NCBI GenBank assembly: GCA_964536085.1
Contig: CAZHWR010000049.1
Location: forward strand, 1-13,193
Direction of reading: 5' to 3'
Origin: CAZHWR01 sp964536085
Lineage (GTDB): Bacteria; Bacillota; Clostridia; Oscillospirales; Ruminococcaceae
Length of the DNA: 13,193 nucleotides
Both the position numbers and the translations under genes were made by a program. How positions within the stretch are numbered: position 1 is the stretch's first letter; each line of letters begins with the position of its first letter. Under the pieces are notes generated by a model. It searched no databases. It was not told where the DNA came from and was given only the letters and a program-made list of their open reading frames with translations. Shown here in pieces: positions 1-6,983 of this stretch.

Positions 1-131
1 CATAAAGAAGTTGAATTATATTTGCAATGTATTTGAAAAAACAAGAGACAAACAAGCTTTTTAAAACTTGTTTCAGTCTGTAGAAAAAGCATAGCTTACG
101 ATATATGGTTATGCAGATGTTTTAGATAACC

Positions 132-158
132 AAAATCGCGGACATGCGCCGCGATTTT
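132..158 (+). terminator. Candidate intrinsic terminator
   Basis: A perfect 10-bp inverted repeat AAAATCGCGG / CCGCGATTTT encloses a 7-nt loop. The T residues ending the 3' arm make it terminator-like on the plus strand, and the A-rich 5' arm makes it usable from the other side too. It could end a plus-strand gene that starts before the window or back up hydF termination. Confidence 0.45.
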
Positions 159-308
159 GCACTTTATAGCGCAAAACCGATTGAATAAGCGGCTTTGCAA
201 GAGAAAGGGTGGTATTGGCGAGAAAACAAGAGAGCAAGGCTTTGTAAAAGCCGCAGCGATTCGGTTGTCCCGTCCAAAAGCGTTGTCGACTTTGTCGACA
301 CGCTCACG

Positions 309-331
309 GCTCCCTGAAACATTCAGGGAGC
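309..331. repeat. Short perfect hairpin just downstream of hydF
   Basis: GCTCCCTGAA and TTCAGGGAGC pair over 10 bp around a 3-nt loop, about 10 nt past the hydF stop codon. Neither strand has a good T-run after it, so it is not a canonical terminator, although its position suggests a role in ending or protecting the hydF transcript. A second palindrome, TGTCGAC-TTT-GTCGACA, sits a few bases away. Confidence 0.4.
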
Positions 332-341
332 TGTTGAGCTT

Positions 342-1538
342 TTACAGCATATTGTAAATATCGGGGAAGATTTTAACGCTGCGCTTTAAAATTCCGTTCA
401 TATACGCTATCAGAGTTCCGTAGTTGGTTATCGGAATCCCGCCGTTTTGAGCGGTTTTAATACGGTGCTTCATCTCGCGTTCATTGAGCATACAGCCGCC
501 GCAGTGGACGACGAGCTTGTATTTTGACAAATCCTCGGGAAATTCCGTTCCGCTTGTAAATTCAAAAGCAAACTGCTTTTTTGTGTGAGCGGTAATCCAG
601 CCGGGGAGCTTTACCGTTCCGATATCCTGGCACTGCCTGTGGTGGGTGCATCCCTCGGAAATCAAAACCGAGTCGCCGTCGCAAAGTCGGTCGATGGTTT
701 TCGCGCCCGAAACGAGCGTTGCAAGGTCGCCCTTAAAGCGGGCGAACAGTATTGAAAAAGAGGTTAAATCAATGCTTTCGGGAGTAATTTCGGAAACGAC
801 CTTAAAAGCCTGCGAGTCGGTTATGACCAAACGGACGTTGTTACCGAGTTTGTCAAGCGTCGCTTCAAGCTCGGTTTCCTTTACGGCGACCGTTACGGCT
901 TTTGCTTCTAGCAGATCGCGGATAACCTGCTGCTGCGGCAGAATCAAGCGGTTTTTTGGCGCGGAGGAATCGATAGGAATAACAAGTACGACTGTATCCA
1001 TCGGATTTACCAAATCCGCAACAAGAGGCTTTTGCACTCCGTCGGTCAGCTGTCCGGCAATCAGTTCTTTTAATTCGTTAATTCCTTCTCCCGTTTGGGC
1101 GGATATGTATATTTCGTTTTTGCCCGCGGGCTTTTTAGCCGAAACCAAATCGGATTTGTTGTATGCGATAACATACGGTATCTGCTTATCCTTGATTTTT
1201 TCGAGAATCAGTTCATCCTGCTTTGTGATGCCCATGGTCGCGTCGACGACCAAAACCGCGATGTCGGTTTTGTTTAATACCTGATAGCTTTTTTTTACGC
1301 GCAGCTCGCCGAGCTCGCCTTCATCGTCAAGTCCGGGTGTGTCGATAAGCGTAACGGGACCCAAAGGGAGTATTTCCATCGATTTATAAACCGGGTCGGT
1401 AGTCGTTCCCGCGACATTTGAAACGATTGCAAGACTTTGGGCGGTTACCGCGTTGATAACGCTGGATTTTCCTGCGTTTCGTTTGCCGAAAATACCGATG
1501 TGCGCGCGGTTGGCGGTCGGGGTTGAGTTAAGGCTCAT
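342..1538 (-). CDS. hydF: HydF, [FeFe]-hydrogenase H-cluster maturation GTPase
   Basis: HydF is the scaffold GTPase on which the 2Fe subcluster of the [FeFe]-hydrogenase active site is assembled, with HydE and HydG, before transfer to the hydrogenase; it acts in the cytoplasm. The 398-residue product has the full TrmE-like G domain: P-loop GKRNAGKS at 18-25, switch threonines near 45-47, DTPG at 66-69, NKSD at 127-130 and SAQTGEG as G5. The C-terminal cluster domain shows the family ligand motif C-x-H at 297-299 and H-C-x-x-C at 345-349. The start is ATG at 1538, with AAAGGTG about 9 nt upstream and a sigma-A promoter further up. It is monocistronic here; hydE and hydG are not in the window. 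Its presence implies a strict anaerobe that makes or uses H2. All key residues are present, so it should be functional. Confidence 0.96.
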   Translation of the reverse strand: MSLNSTPTANRAHIGIFGKRNAGKSSVINAVTAQSLAIVSNVAGTTTDPVYKSMEILPLGPVTLIDTPGLDDEGELGELRVKKSYQVLNKTDIAVLVVDATMGITKQDELILEKIKDKQIPYVIAYNKSDLVSAKKPAGKNEIYISAQTGEGINELKELIAGQLTDGVQKPLVADLVNPMDTVVLVIPIDSSAPKNRLILPQQQVIRDLLEAKAVTVAVKETELEATLDKLGNNVRLVITDSQAFKVVSEITPESIDLTSFSILFARFKGDLATLVSGAKTIDRLCDGDSVLISEGCTHHRQCQDIGTVKLPGWITAHTKKQFAFEFTSGTEFPEDLSKYKLVVHCGGCMLNEREMKHRIKTAQNGGIPITNYGTLIAYMNGILKRSVKIFPDIYNML

Positions 1539-1570
1539 ACATTATCACACCTTTTTAAAATTATACTTTA

Positions 1571-1599
1571 ATTATACCACTATATGCGGGTTTAATCAA
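1571..1599 (-). promoter_or_regulatory. Sigma-A-type promoter of hydF
   Basis: On the minus strand TTGATT (1599-1594) is followed after 17 nt by TATAAT (1576-1571), about 33 nt before the hydF start codon. A second TATAAT at 1565-1560 lies downstream. No operator is recognisable. Confidence 0.75.
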
Positions 1600-1650
1600 T
1601 CGGCTGCGGCGAAAATCGGCGAGTAACAGCGGTAAAATTCAATCGCATGT

Positions 1651-1680
1651 TCATAATTTTTACATTCTTTCATATACATT
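1651..1680 (+). promoter_or_regulatory. Candidate sigma-E-type promoter of spoIIID
   Basis: TCATAAT (1651-1657), a 15-nt spacer and TATACATT (1673-1680) match the sigma-E consensus as I know it from Bacillus subtilis (KMATATT, 14-15 nt, CATACAHT) at 13 of 15 positions. In B. subtilis spoIIID is a sigma-E gene of the mother cell, so the placement makes sense. Transcription would begin near 1687, about 34 nt before the proposed TTG start. Confidence 0.5.
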
Positions 1681-1720
1681 AGTATATCAAGCTGTCATGG
1701 CACGAAAGGGTGTAATCATA

Positions 1721-2011
1721 TTGGAAAACAGCAGTATAAAAGCACCGTCTTTAATTGACGACAGATGCGTTGTTTTGGGAAGATATATACTCGAAAACCG
1801 CTCGACGGTCAGAGCGTGCGCCAAGGTATTCGGAATAAGCAAAAGTACGGTACATAAAGATGTGAGCCAACGTCTGAAAAGCGAAAATCCTCAGCTTTAT
1901 AAGCAGGTCAAAGAAATTCTACAGATAAATAAACAGGAGCGGCATATAAGGGGAGGAAAAGCCACCAAGGAAAAATATGAGCATAAGCGTGAAAATAAAG
2001 ACCGAAATTAA
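1721..2011 (+). CDS. spoIIID: SpoIIID, sporulation transcriptional regulator
   Basis: SpoIIID is a small DNA-binding protein that, in the mother cell of sporulating Firmicutes, activates or represses many sigma-E genes. The product carries the family core: a GRYILENRSTVR segment, then a helix-turn-helix with FGISKSTVHKDV, a KEIL helix, and the basic tail RHIRGGKATKEKY, all closely resembling B. subtilis SpoIIID. I place the start at TTG 1721, giving 96 residues (the B. subtilis protein is 93), because AAAGGG at 1705-1710 lies 10 nt upstream. The in-frame ATG at 1697 has no ribosome site, would lengthen the N-terminus beyond the usual size, and would lie only about 10 nt from the predicted transcription start. 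The gene is divergent from hydF and convergent with clpC. Confidence 0.93.
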   Translation: MENSSIKAPSLIDDRCVVLGRYILENRSTVRACAKVFGISKSTVHKDVSQRLKSENPQLYKQVKEILQINKQERHIRGGKATKEKYEHKRENKDRN

Positions 2012-2019
2012 ACGGCAGA

Positions 2020-2065
2020 CAAACAGGCAGGTCAAAACGACCTGCCTGTTTGCTTTGCTTTTTAC
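2020..2065 (+). terminator. Intrinsic terminator between spoIIID and clpC
   Basis: A perfect 14-bp stem (2020-2033 with 2039-2052) around a 5-nt loop is followed by CTTTGCTTTTT. It is an excellent terminator for spoIIID. The clpC stop codon lies inside its T-rich tail, so the same stem probably also stops clpC transcripts from the other side, although the minus-strand T-run is weak. Confidence 0.88.
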
Positions 2066-4512
2066 TGTTTGTCGAATACGAATTTATCGTCTTTGACATT
2101 CAGCGTTACCGTGTCACCCTCGGTGATTTGGTTTTCAAGCATAAGCTCTGACAAAAGATCCTCTATTTGTGCGGTGATGGCGCGCCTTAACGGACGCGCA
2201 CCGTAAACCTCGTCATATCCGGCCTTCGCGATTTTTTTCACAGCGTCGGGGGAAACGTTTACCGTTATATCCATCTGCTTTGTGCGTTCGCAGAGGGTTT
2301 TGAGCATATTTTCCGCTATACGCTCAATGTCGCCCTCGGTAAGCTTCTTGAACACGATAATGTCGTCGACCCTGTTTAAAAATTCGGGTTTGAAGCTTTT
2401 TTTCAGTTCGCTTAAAACGCTTTGCTTGATGTCCTCGTTGCTTGCGGCTTTATTATCCCCGGAACCGAAGCCTAAATTGCTCTTTTTCTCGGTTATCAGT
2501 CGCGCGCCGATATTCGATGTCATAATGATAACGGTGTTTTTGCAGTTTATATGCCGTCCCTGCGAATCGGTGATAACACCGTCCTCAAGAATCTGCAAAA
2601 GCATATTGAAAACGTCGGGATGGGCTTTTTCGATTTCGTCGAACAAAACGACCGAGTAGGGGTGGCGGCGCAGACGTTCGGTTAGCTGACCGCCCTCCTC
2701 GAAGCCTACGTATCCCGGAGGCGAGCCTATCATTTTCGATACGCTGTGCTTTTCCATGTATTCCGACATATCAAGGCGTATCATAGCGTTTTCATCGCCG
2801 AACAGCGACTGCGCGAGCGATTTGCATAGCTCGGTTTTGCCGACTCCCGTAGGTCCGCAGAATATAAACGAGCCTATTGGTCGTTTGGGGTCTTTAAGTC
2901 CCGTTCTGCCTCGGCGTACAGCCTTTGCAACGGCGGACACCGCCTCGTCCTGACCGATAACGCGCTCGTGAAGAGTGGTTTCTAAGTTCAAAAGCCGTTC
3001 GCTTTCCTGTTCGTTTAATTGTCTTACGGGAACTCCCGTCCAGTCGGAAACGATGTCCGCGATATTTTCCTCTGTGACCTCGCCGTTTGCATGGGCGTTT
3101 TGCTCCTGCCAGCGCTTTTTCTCTTCATCCAGCTTCGATGAGAGCTCTTTTTCCTCATTGCGTATTTTTGCGGCGGCTTCAAAATCCTGAACGTTTACCG
3201 CGGACGCTTTTTCCTCCGAAAGGCGTTTGAGCTTTGCTTCGAGCTTTTTGATATCCGGCGGCGCGGTGTATGCGGCAAGACGCACCTTGGACGCGGCCTC
3301 GTCGATCAAATCTATCGCCTTGTCGGGCAGGTATCTGTCCGCGATATAGCGTGCGGACAGGTTGACCGCCGCTTTTATCGCTGCGTCGGATATTTTTACT
3401 TTGTGGTGCGCTTCGTATTTGTCCCGCAGACCGAAAAGGATTTTTTCAGCGTCCTCTTCGGACGGTTCTGAAACGGTGACCGGCTGAAAACGCCGTTCGA
3501 GCGCTGCATCTTTTTCGATATATTTGCGGTATTCGTCGATAGTCGTAGCGCCGATTATCTGAATTTCGCCGCGCGCAAGCTGCGGTTTTAATATATTCGC
3601 CGCATCCACTGCGCCTTCGGCGGCTCCCGCGCCGACAATGGTGTGGATTTCGTCGATGAACAAAATCGTGTCGCCCGATTTTGCGACCTCGCTTAAAATA
3701 TCCTTGATTCTCTCTTCAAAATCGCCGCGGTATTTCGCGCCTGCGAGCATAGAGGATATGTCGAGCGAGAAAATTTTCTTGTTTTTCAGCGTTTCGGGAA
3801 GCTCTCCGGAGACGATTTTTTGCGCCAGTCCTTCCGCAATCGCGGTTTTGCCGACTCCCGGCTCGCCTATTAAGCAGGGATTGTTTTTGGTGCGGCGGCT
3901 TAAAATCTGGATAACGCGTTCGATTTCTTTTTCGCGACCGATAACAGGATCGATTTTGCCGGACTTTGCAAGCTCGGTCAGGCAGCGTCCGTATTTGTTT
4001 AAACTATCAGAAGCTTTGCCGCCCGAAAAACCGGAGCCTGTAGTGCCTTCGTTTTCAAATGCGTCGGCAGGCTCGTTTGATATCTGTGACAGGCACTCGT
4101 TGTAAATCTGCTCCGGATGCGCTCCGAGTTCGCTTAAAAACATAACTCCGTAGCTGTCCGACTCTTTTATTATCGCCATCAGAATGTGCTCTGTGCCCAC
4201 ATAGCTGTGACCGAGCTGCCTTGCAATATACACCGCGGTTTCGAGTATCCGCTTGCTTCTGGGCGTGAAATCGTTGGGTGAAAGCTCGCCTTGAATGCCT
4301 TTACCGATGGTTGAGACGAGCTTTTCATAAATATCCTCGGCGTTGACACCGCCGGCTTTTAAAAGCTCTGCTGCGACTCCGTCGTTAAGAGCCGAAAGCC
4401 CGTAAAGCATGTGCTCGCTTCCGATATAAGTGTGACCGAGTTTTTCCGCTGTTTCGATCGCAAGGTTTAGCGCCCGATTGGCTTTTTCGGTGAAATCCTT
4501 GAAAACAAACAT
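2062..4512 (-). CDS. clpC: ClpC, AAA+ unfoldase of the Clp protease
   Basis: ClpC is the ATP-driven unfoldase that feeds misfolded, adaptor-bound or arginine-phosphorylated proteins to ClpP. The 816-residue product has the complete layout: paired Clp-N repeats at about 1-145, first AAA+ module with Walker A GEPGVGKT at 216-223 and Walker B near 283-288, a middle region with a UVR motif around 436-471, second AAA+ module with Walker A GPTGVGKT at 553-560 and Walker B near 621-626, then the D2-small C-terminal domain. The start is ATG 4512 with AAAGGAAGGA upstream. It is the last gene of the ctsR operon, 43 nt after mcsB. The GYVGFEEGGQL pore segment is intact. ClpE and ClpB are less likely because of the ctsR-mcsA-mcsB context, the M-domain size and the absence of an N-terminal zinc finger. 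Confidence 0.97.
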   Translation of the reverse strand: MFVFKDFTEKANRALNLAIETAEKLGHTYIGSEHMLYGLSALNDGVAAELLKAGGVNAEDIYEKLVSTIGKGIQGELSPNDFTPRSKRILETAVYIARQLGHSYVGTEHILMAIIKESDSYGVMFLSELGAHPEQIYNECLSQISNEPADAFENEGTTGSGFSGGKASDSLNKYGRCLTELAKSGKIDPVIGREKEIERVIQILSRRTKNNPCLIGEPGVGKTAIAEGLAQKIVSGELPETLKNKKIFSLDISSMLAGAKYRGDFEERIKDILSEVAKSGDTILFIDEIHTIVGAGAAEGAVDAANILKPQLARGEIQIIGATTIDEYRKYIEKDAALERRFQPVTVSEPSEEDAEKILFGLRDKYEAHHKVKISDAAIKAAVNLSARYIADRYLPDKAIDLIDEAASKVRLAAYTAPPDIKKLEAKLKRLSEEKASAVNVQDFEAAAKIRNEEKELSSKLDEEKKRWQEQNAHANGEVTEENIADIVSDWTGVPVRQLNEQESERLLNLETTLHERVIGQDEAVSAVAKAVRRGRTGLKDPKRPIGSFIFCGPTGVGKTELCKSLAQSLFGDENAMIRLDMSEYMEKHSVSKMIGSPPGYVGFEEGGQLTERLRRHPYSVVLFDEIEKAHPDVFNMLLQILEDGVITDSQGRHINCKNTVIIMTSNIGARLITEKKSNLGFGSGDNKAASNEDIKQSVLSELKKSFKPEFLNRVDDIIVFKKLTEGDIERIAENMLKTLCERTKQMDITVNVSPDAVKKIAKAGYDEVYGARPLRRAITAQIEDLLSELMLENQITEGDTVTLNVKDDKFVFDKQ

Positions 4513-4555
4513 TATACGATCATTCCTTCCTTTAATAATTTGCGCGGATGTTTTG

Positions 4556-5575
4556 TCAGCTTAGAATCCGCTTTATCTCTTCCGCACGTTTTTTGTCCCG
4601 CTGTTCGGGAGCCAAAAGCTCCCGGGCGGCGGTGCATATGCTTCCGCTTCCTATGATCGCGCCAAGCTCGTTCATAGCGCTTGGTGATATGCCGTCTACA
4701 AGCCCCATGCTTATTCCCAGCCGCAGGTTTGAAATGTGCTGCATTGCCTCGTCGCCGGACATCAAAACGGCATACTTCAGCGCGCCCACGCTTCGCAAAA
4801 CGCTGTCTTTTAATTTATCCTTGTCCTTGAAGATCGTTTCACGCGCGTTTTGCTCCTGCTTTATCACCTGTGCGACTATATTGTTAAGATTATCGACAGC
4901 TTCCTTCTCGGTTATTCCGAGAGTGATCTGATTTGATATTTGATAAATTCCGCCCTTCGCCTTGCTGCCCTCGCCGTATATTCCTCTTATCGTAAGCCCG
5001 AATTTTGAAATAGTTGCCGATAGCTTGTTTATATATCCCGCGGCGGTAAGCGCCGGCAAATGGAGCATGACCGAGGCGCGGAGTCCGGTTCCCAAATTGG
5101 TGAGGCAGGCGGTCAAAAATCCCAGCTTGTCGGAATAGGCATAATTAAGTGAATTGTCCAAAACATTGTCGATCATATCCGCAAGCTCCAAAGCGCCTTT
5201 TAAATCAAGCCCGCTTTTGAGCGTTTGGATCCTTATATGGTCTTCTTCGGAAACCATTATGCTTATATCGTCGCTTTCGGAAAGTATGAGCAGCTTGCCA
5301 ACGGGACTGTTTGCAAAATCGGGGCTTATGACGTGGTTTTCTACCATACTCGCAAGCTCATAGTCGCTGAGCGTTTCCGGTTCTATGAATTTTAACTTGT
5401 TTTCTCCGAGATTTATGTTTGCAAGAGCACTTTTGACTTGCGCGCACAGTGATTTTTGCTGTTCGGGCGTTATGCGCGACATAAACGGATAGTCGGTCAC
5501 GTTGCGCGCAAGGCGTATCCTTGAGCTTAAAATAATTCCGCTTTCGTCCGGGTTATTCAAATACCATTTACGCAT
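4556..5575 (-). CDS. mcsB: McsB, protein-arginine kinase
   Basis: McsB phosphorylates arginine side chains of proteins, marking them for ClpC-ClpP, and inactivates the repressor CtsR. The 339-residue product has the phosphagen-kinase fold signatures: the nucleotide-binding segment SSRIRLARN at 17-25, SEEDHIRIQ at 109-117, the active-site cysteine region TACLTNLGTGLRASV with Cys157, and RGIYGEG at 197-203. The C-terminal RDKKRA (326-331) matches the RDxxRA phospho-arginine pocket that controls activity in this family. I chose ATG 5575 because the family begins right at this W-Y-L-N segment; upstream codons overlap mcsA in another frame. Its first 8 nt overlap the end of mcsA, suggesting coupled translation. 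It is somewhat shorter than B. subtilis McsB (363 residues), but no catalytic motif is missing. Confidence 0.95.
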   Translation of the reverse strand: MRKWYLNNPDESGIILSSRIRLARNVTDYPFMSRITPEQQKSLCAQVKSALANINLGENKLKFIEPETLSDYELASMVENHVISPDFANSPVGKLLILSESDDISIMVSEEDHIRIQTLKSGLDLKGALELADMIDNVLDNSLNYAYSDKLGFLTACLTNLGTGLRASVMLHLPALTAAGYINKLSATISKFGLTIRGIYGEGSKAKGGIYQISNQITLGITEKEAVDNLNNIVAQVIKQEQNARETIFKDKDKLKDSVLRSVGALKYAVLMSGDEAMQHISNLRLGISMGLVDGISPSAMNELGAIIGSGSICTAARELLAPEQRDKKRAEEIKRILS

Positions 5576-6086
5576 TGCCGACTTCACCGCCTTTTTCGTC
5601 TGCTTCAAGTTTTTTGATTTCGTCGCGCAAGAGCGCCGCGTTTTCAAAATCCTCTTTTTTAATTGCGTCGTTCAGCCTGTCTTTTAAATCGTTCAATTCT
5701 TTTTTGCGTTTGACCTCTTTTCCGGCGGAGCGCGGAACCTTTCCCAAATGTACCGCGTTGCCGTGGATTTTCTCAATTGTCGGGGCGAGTCGGTTTTCAA
5801 AGGTCGCATAGCATTCGCTGCATCCGATTTTGCCGTCGGACATTATATCGTCAAAGGACTTGCCGCATTTTTTGCAGATGACCGTGCGGCGTTCCGTAGT
5901 TTGAGAATTCGGAAAAAGCAGCCCGGAGAATAAGTCGGAAAGTCCGAAAGGGTCGTTTGTGATTGTATTAAAGCCTCCGAGCTTTTTTGCGCATTCGGAG
6001 CAAAGATTCATCGCAACGCTTTTTCCGTTTACCGTTTGATTGTAAAAATGAGTAGCGCTGTTTTTTCCGCATTTATCACACAGCAT
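5568..6086 (-). CDS. mcsA: McsA, zinc-binding activator of McsB
   Basis: McsA binds and activates the arginine kinase McsB. The 172-residue product has four C-x-x-C pairs (Cys3/6, Cys29/32, Cys71/74, Cys89/92), as expected for two zinc-binding modules, and a C-terminal UVR motif at about 131-161 (KDRLNDAIKKEDFENAALLR), the segment type that contacts Clp or UvrB partners. The start is ATG 6086 with a perfect AGGAGG 8 nt upstream; that ribosome site overlaps the ctsR stop codon, so the two genes are tightly coupled. The end overlaps mcsB by 8 nt. Confidence 0.94.
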   Translation of the reverse strand: MLCDKCGKNSATHFYNQTVNGKSVAMNLCSECAKKLGGFNTITNDPFGLSDLFSGLLFPNSQTTERRTVICKKCGKSFDDIMSDGKIGCSECYATFENRLAPTIEKIHGNAVHLGKVPRSAGKEVKRKKELNDLKDRLNDAIKKEDFENAALLRDEIKKLEADEKGGEVGNA

Positions 6087-6098
6087 AATTATTACCTC

Positions 6099-6557
6099 CT
6101 ATATGGTGTTGATAAGCATTGATTTGAATATCGACGCCCGAACAACGTTTCTTGCGCCGGGCGAAAGCTGATTCAATGTATGATCGGTCAAAGCCGACAA
6201 CAATATTTTAGCTGTTTTGCGGTCTAAAATATTGTCATAAATCATGTTTTCCAAAATTATTCTAACGGATTTTTCGTCGATTTCGTTCCCGACGGAGTTT
6301 ACAATATGCATGACTGCGCCTGTTTTTTCGTCGGAAATACGCTCGATTTGAATATATCCGCCTCCGCCGCGCTTGCTTTTAACAATGTATCCGCGCTCAG
6401 GGGTAAAGCGAGAGGTTATAACGTAGTTTATCTGGCTCGGAACGCAACCAATGCTTTGCGCAAGCTCGTTTCGCTGAATCTGCGCGCTGCCGCCGTGGCT
6501 TTCGAGTATGTCGAAAATGGTGGCGGCAATCAGATCTGTCATGTTCATGTTTATCAT
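6099..6557 (-). CDS. ctsR: CtsR, class III stress-gene repressor
   Basis: CtsR is the dimeric winged-helix repressor of clp genes; it loses DNA binding on heating and is targeted by McsB. The 152-residue form shows the family core: a helix-turn-helix region around CVPSQINYVITSRFTPERGY (38-57) and the glycine-rich wing RGGGGYI at 63-69, the known heat-sensing and DNA-contacting tip. The C-terminal half is the dimerisation and McsB/ClpC-interaction domain. I place the start at ATG 6557 because AGGA stands 6 nt upstream; ATGs at 6548 and 6542 are also possible, while the earlier ATG at 6590 lacks a ribosome site. It is the first gene of its operon and sits behind three CtsR boxes, so it is autoregulated. 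Confidence 0.95.
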   Translation of the reverse strand: MINMNMTDLIAATIFDILESHGGSAQIQRNELAQSIGCVPSQINYVITSRFTPERGYIVKSKRGGGGYIQIERISDEKTGAVMHIVNSVGNEIDEKSVRIILENMIYDNILDRKTAKILLSALTDHTLNQLSPGARNVVRASIFKSMLINTI

Positions 6558-6598
6558 CTCTTTTCCTGATTCTTGCTTGACATCTTGCATTTTGAATC

Positions 6599-6630
6599 AA
6601 AAACTCGCTAAATGGAAGCTGTGGCTTCCA
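6599..6630. repeat. 32-bp direct repeat, copy 1
   Basis: Identical, base for base, to 6716-6747. It begins AAAAACTCGCTAAA and ends in the hairpin TGGAAGC-TGTG-GCTTCCA. It lies in the ctsR leader between the promoter and the ribosome site; the two copies are 117 nt apart, start to start. Confidence 0.9.
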
Positions 6631-6686
6631 AATATTGCGGTTGGTTAGCAGAGCGCCGCGATGTTTTTTGTGGTTTGCCATGCGAA

Positions 6687-6711
6687 TTCGCGCCATAGTG
6701 TTTGGCGCGAA
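6687..6711. repeat. Hairpin in the ctsR leader
   Basis: TTCGCGCCA and TGGCGCGAA pair perfectly over 9 bp around a 7-nt loop. It stands between the two copies of the 32-bp repeat, so the ctsR mRNA leader would fold into three successive stem-loops. No T-run follows on the minus strand, so it is not an obvious terminator. Confidence 0.65.
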
Positions 6712-6715
6712 AGCG

Positions 6716-6747
6716 AAAAACTCGCTAAATGGAAGCTGTGGCTTCCA
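6716..6747. repeat. 32-bp direct repeat, copy 2
   Basis: Second identical copy of 6599-6630, including the 7-bp hairpin with a TGTG loop. It ends about 5 nt before the downstream CtsR box and so lies at the very start of the ctsR transcript. Confidence 0.9.
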
Positions 6748-6751
6748 TTTA

Positions 6752-6768
6752 TTTGACCTTCACTGACT
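6752..6768 (-). promoter_or_regulatory. CtsR operator, downstream box
   Basis: Read on the minus strand this is AGTCAGT-GAA-GGTCAAA, a heptad direct repeat with a 3-nt gap, close to the CtsR consensus (RGTCAAA-NAN-RGTCAAA). It lies just downstream of the -10 element, in opposite orientation to the two upstream boxes. Confidence 0.7.
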
Positions 6769-6771
6769 ATT

Positions 6772-6799
6772 ATTATAGCAAAAGGTCAATAAAAGTCAA
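6772..6799 (-). promoter_or_regulatory. Sigma-A-type promoter of the ctsR operon
   Basis: On the minus strand TTGACT (6799-6794) and TATAAT (6777-6772) are separated by 16 nt. The -35 element lies within the CtsR boxes, which fits repression by occlusion. The transcript would have a leader of roughly 200 nt before ctsR. Confidence 0.75.
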
Positions 6800-6816
6800 A
6801 GTCAATGAAAGTCAAA
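6784..6816 (+). promoter_or_regulatory. Two overlapping CtsR operators
   Basis: GGTCAAT-AAA-AGTCAAA at 6784-6800 and AGTCAAT-GAA-AGTCAAA at 6800-6816 are two heptad direct repeats, each with a 3-nt gap, matching the CtsR consensus closely and sharing one base. Together they cover the -35 region of the ctsR promoter. Confidence 0.87.
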
Positions 6817-6925
6817 AATGCTCCATTGAGTTGTTTTATGCCTCAAAAAATCAAAATATCTCTCTGATACTAACTTTTTCATGTTATTTTAGGCTTTTTT
6901 GAGCTATTTGATTTTTCACTCTGTA

Positions 6926-6952
6926 ACATAATTTTTGCCGCCACATAGTATA
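6926..6952 (+). promoter_or_regulatory. Candidate sigma-K-type promoter of the small Cys-rich gene
   Basis: AACA (AC at 6926-6927), 16 nt, then CATAGTATA (6944-6952) fits the sigma-K pattern of B. subtilis (AC, about 17 nt, CATANNNTA). No good -35 for sigma-A is found at proper spacing from the alternative TATAAA at about 6949-6954. Transcription would start near 6960, about 25 nt before the ATG. Confidence 0.45.
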
Positions 6953-6983
6953 AAATGTAAATAAAAAAAGGAGGCACTTAATT

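Larger units (their letters stand above)
1..341. other. Gene-poor region rich in inverted repeats
   Basis: I see no convincing complete gene here. Positions 2-64 (+) read as 20 open codons ending in TAA and could be the tail of a gene lying before the window, but this is too short to judge. The rest carries several separate inverted repeats: AAACAAG/CTTGTTT around 51-74, GGTTAT/ATAACC around 107-130, a GC-rich hairpin at 132-158, an imperfect pair GCGGCTTTGCAA / TTGTAAAAGCCGC near 190-254, TGTCGAC/GTCGACA near 284-300, and a 10-bp hairpin at 309-331. The open frame at 157-357 (+) runs through these repeats, lacks a good ribosome site and looks spurious. Confidence 0.6.
6558..6983. other. Divergent regulatory region between ctsR and the small Cys-rich gene
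   Basis: This 426-nt stretch has no gene that I trust. The half next to ctsR is its transcribed leader, with two copies of a 32-bp repeat and three hairpins. The centre is the ctsR promoter and CtsR operators. The half next to 6984 is AT-rich and carries the promoter of the small gene. An open frame at 6397-6696 (-) overlaps ctsR out of frame and is a shadow. Confidence 0.7.

Noticed and set aside
157..357. 66-codon plus-strand open frame downstream of hydF
   Set aside because: It runs through several palindromes, overlaps the hydF end on the other strand, has no ribosome site and a composition unlike the real genes.
646..1284. 212-codon plus-strand frame opposite hydF
   Set aside because: Antisense shadow of a well-supported gene; Ser/Thr-rich translation with no family features. 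The same holds for the frames opposite clpC, mcsB, mcsA and amt.
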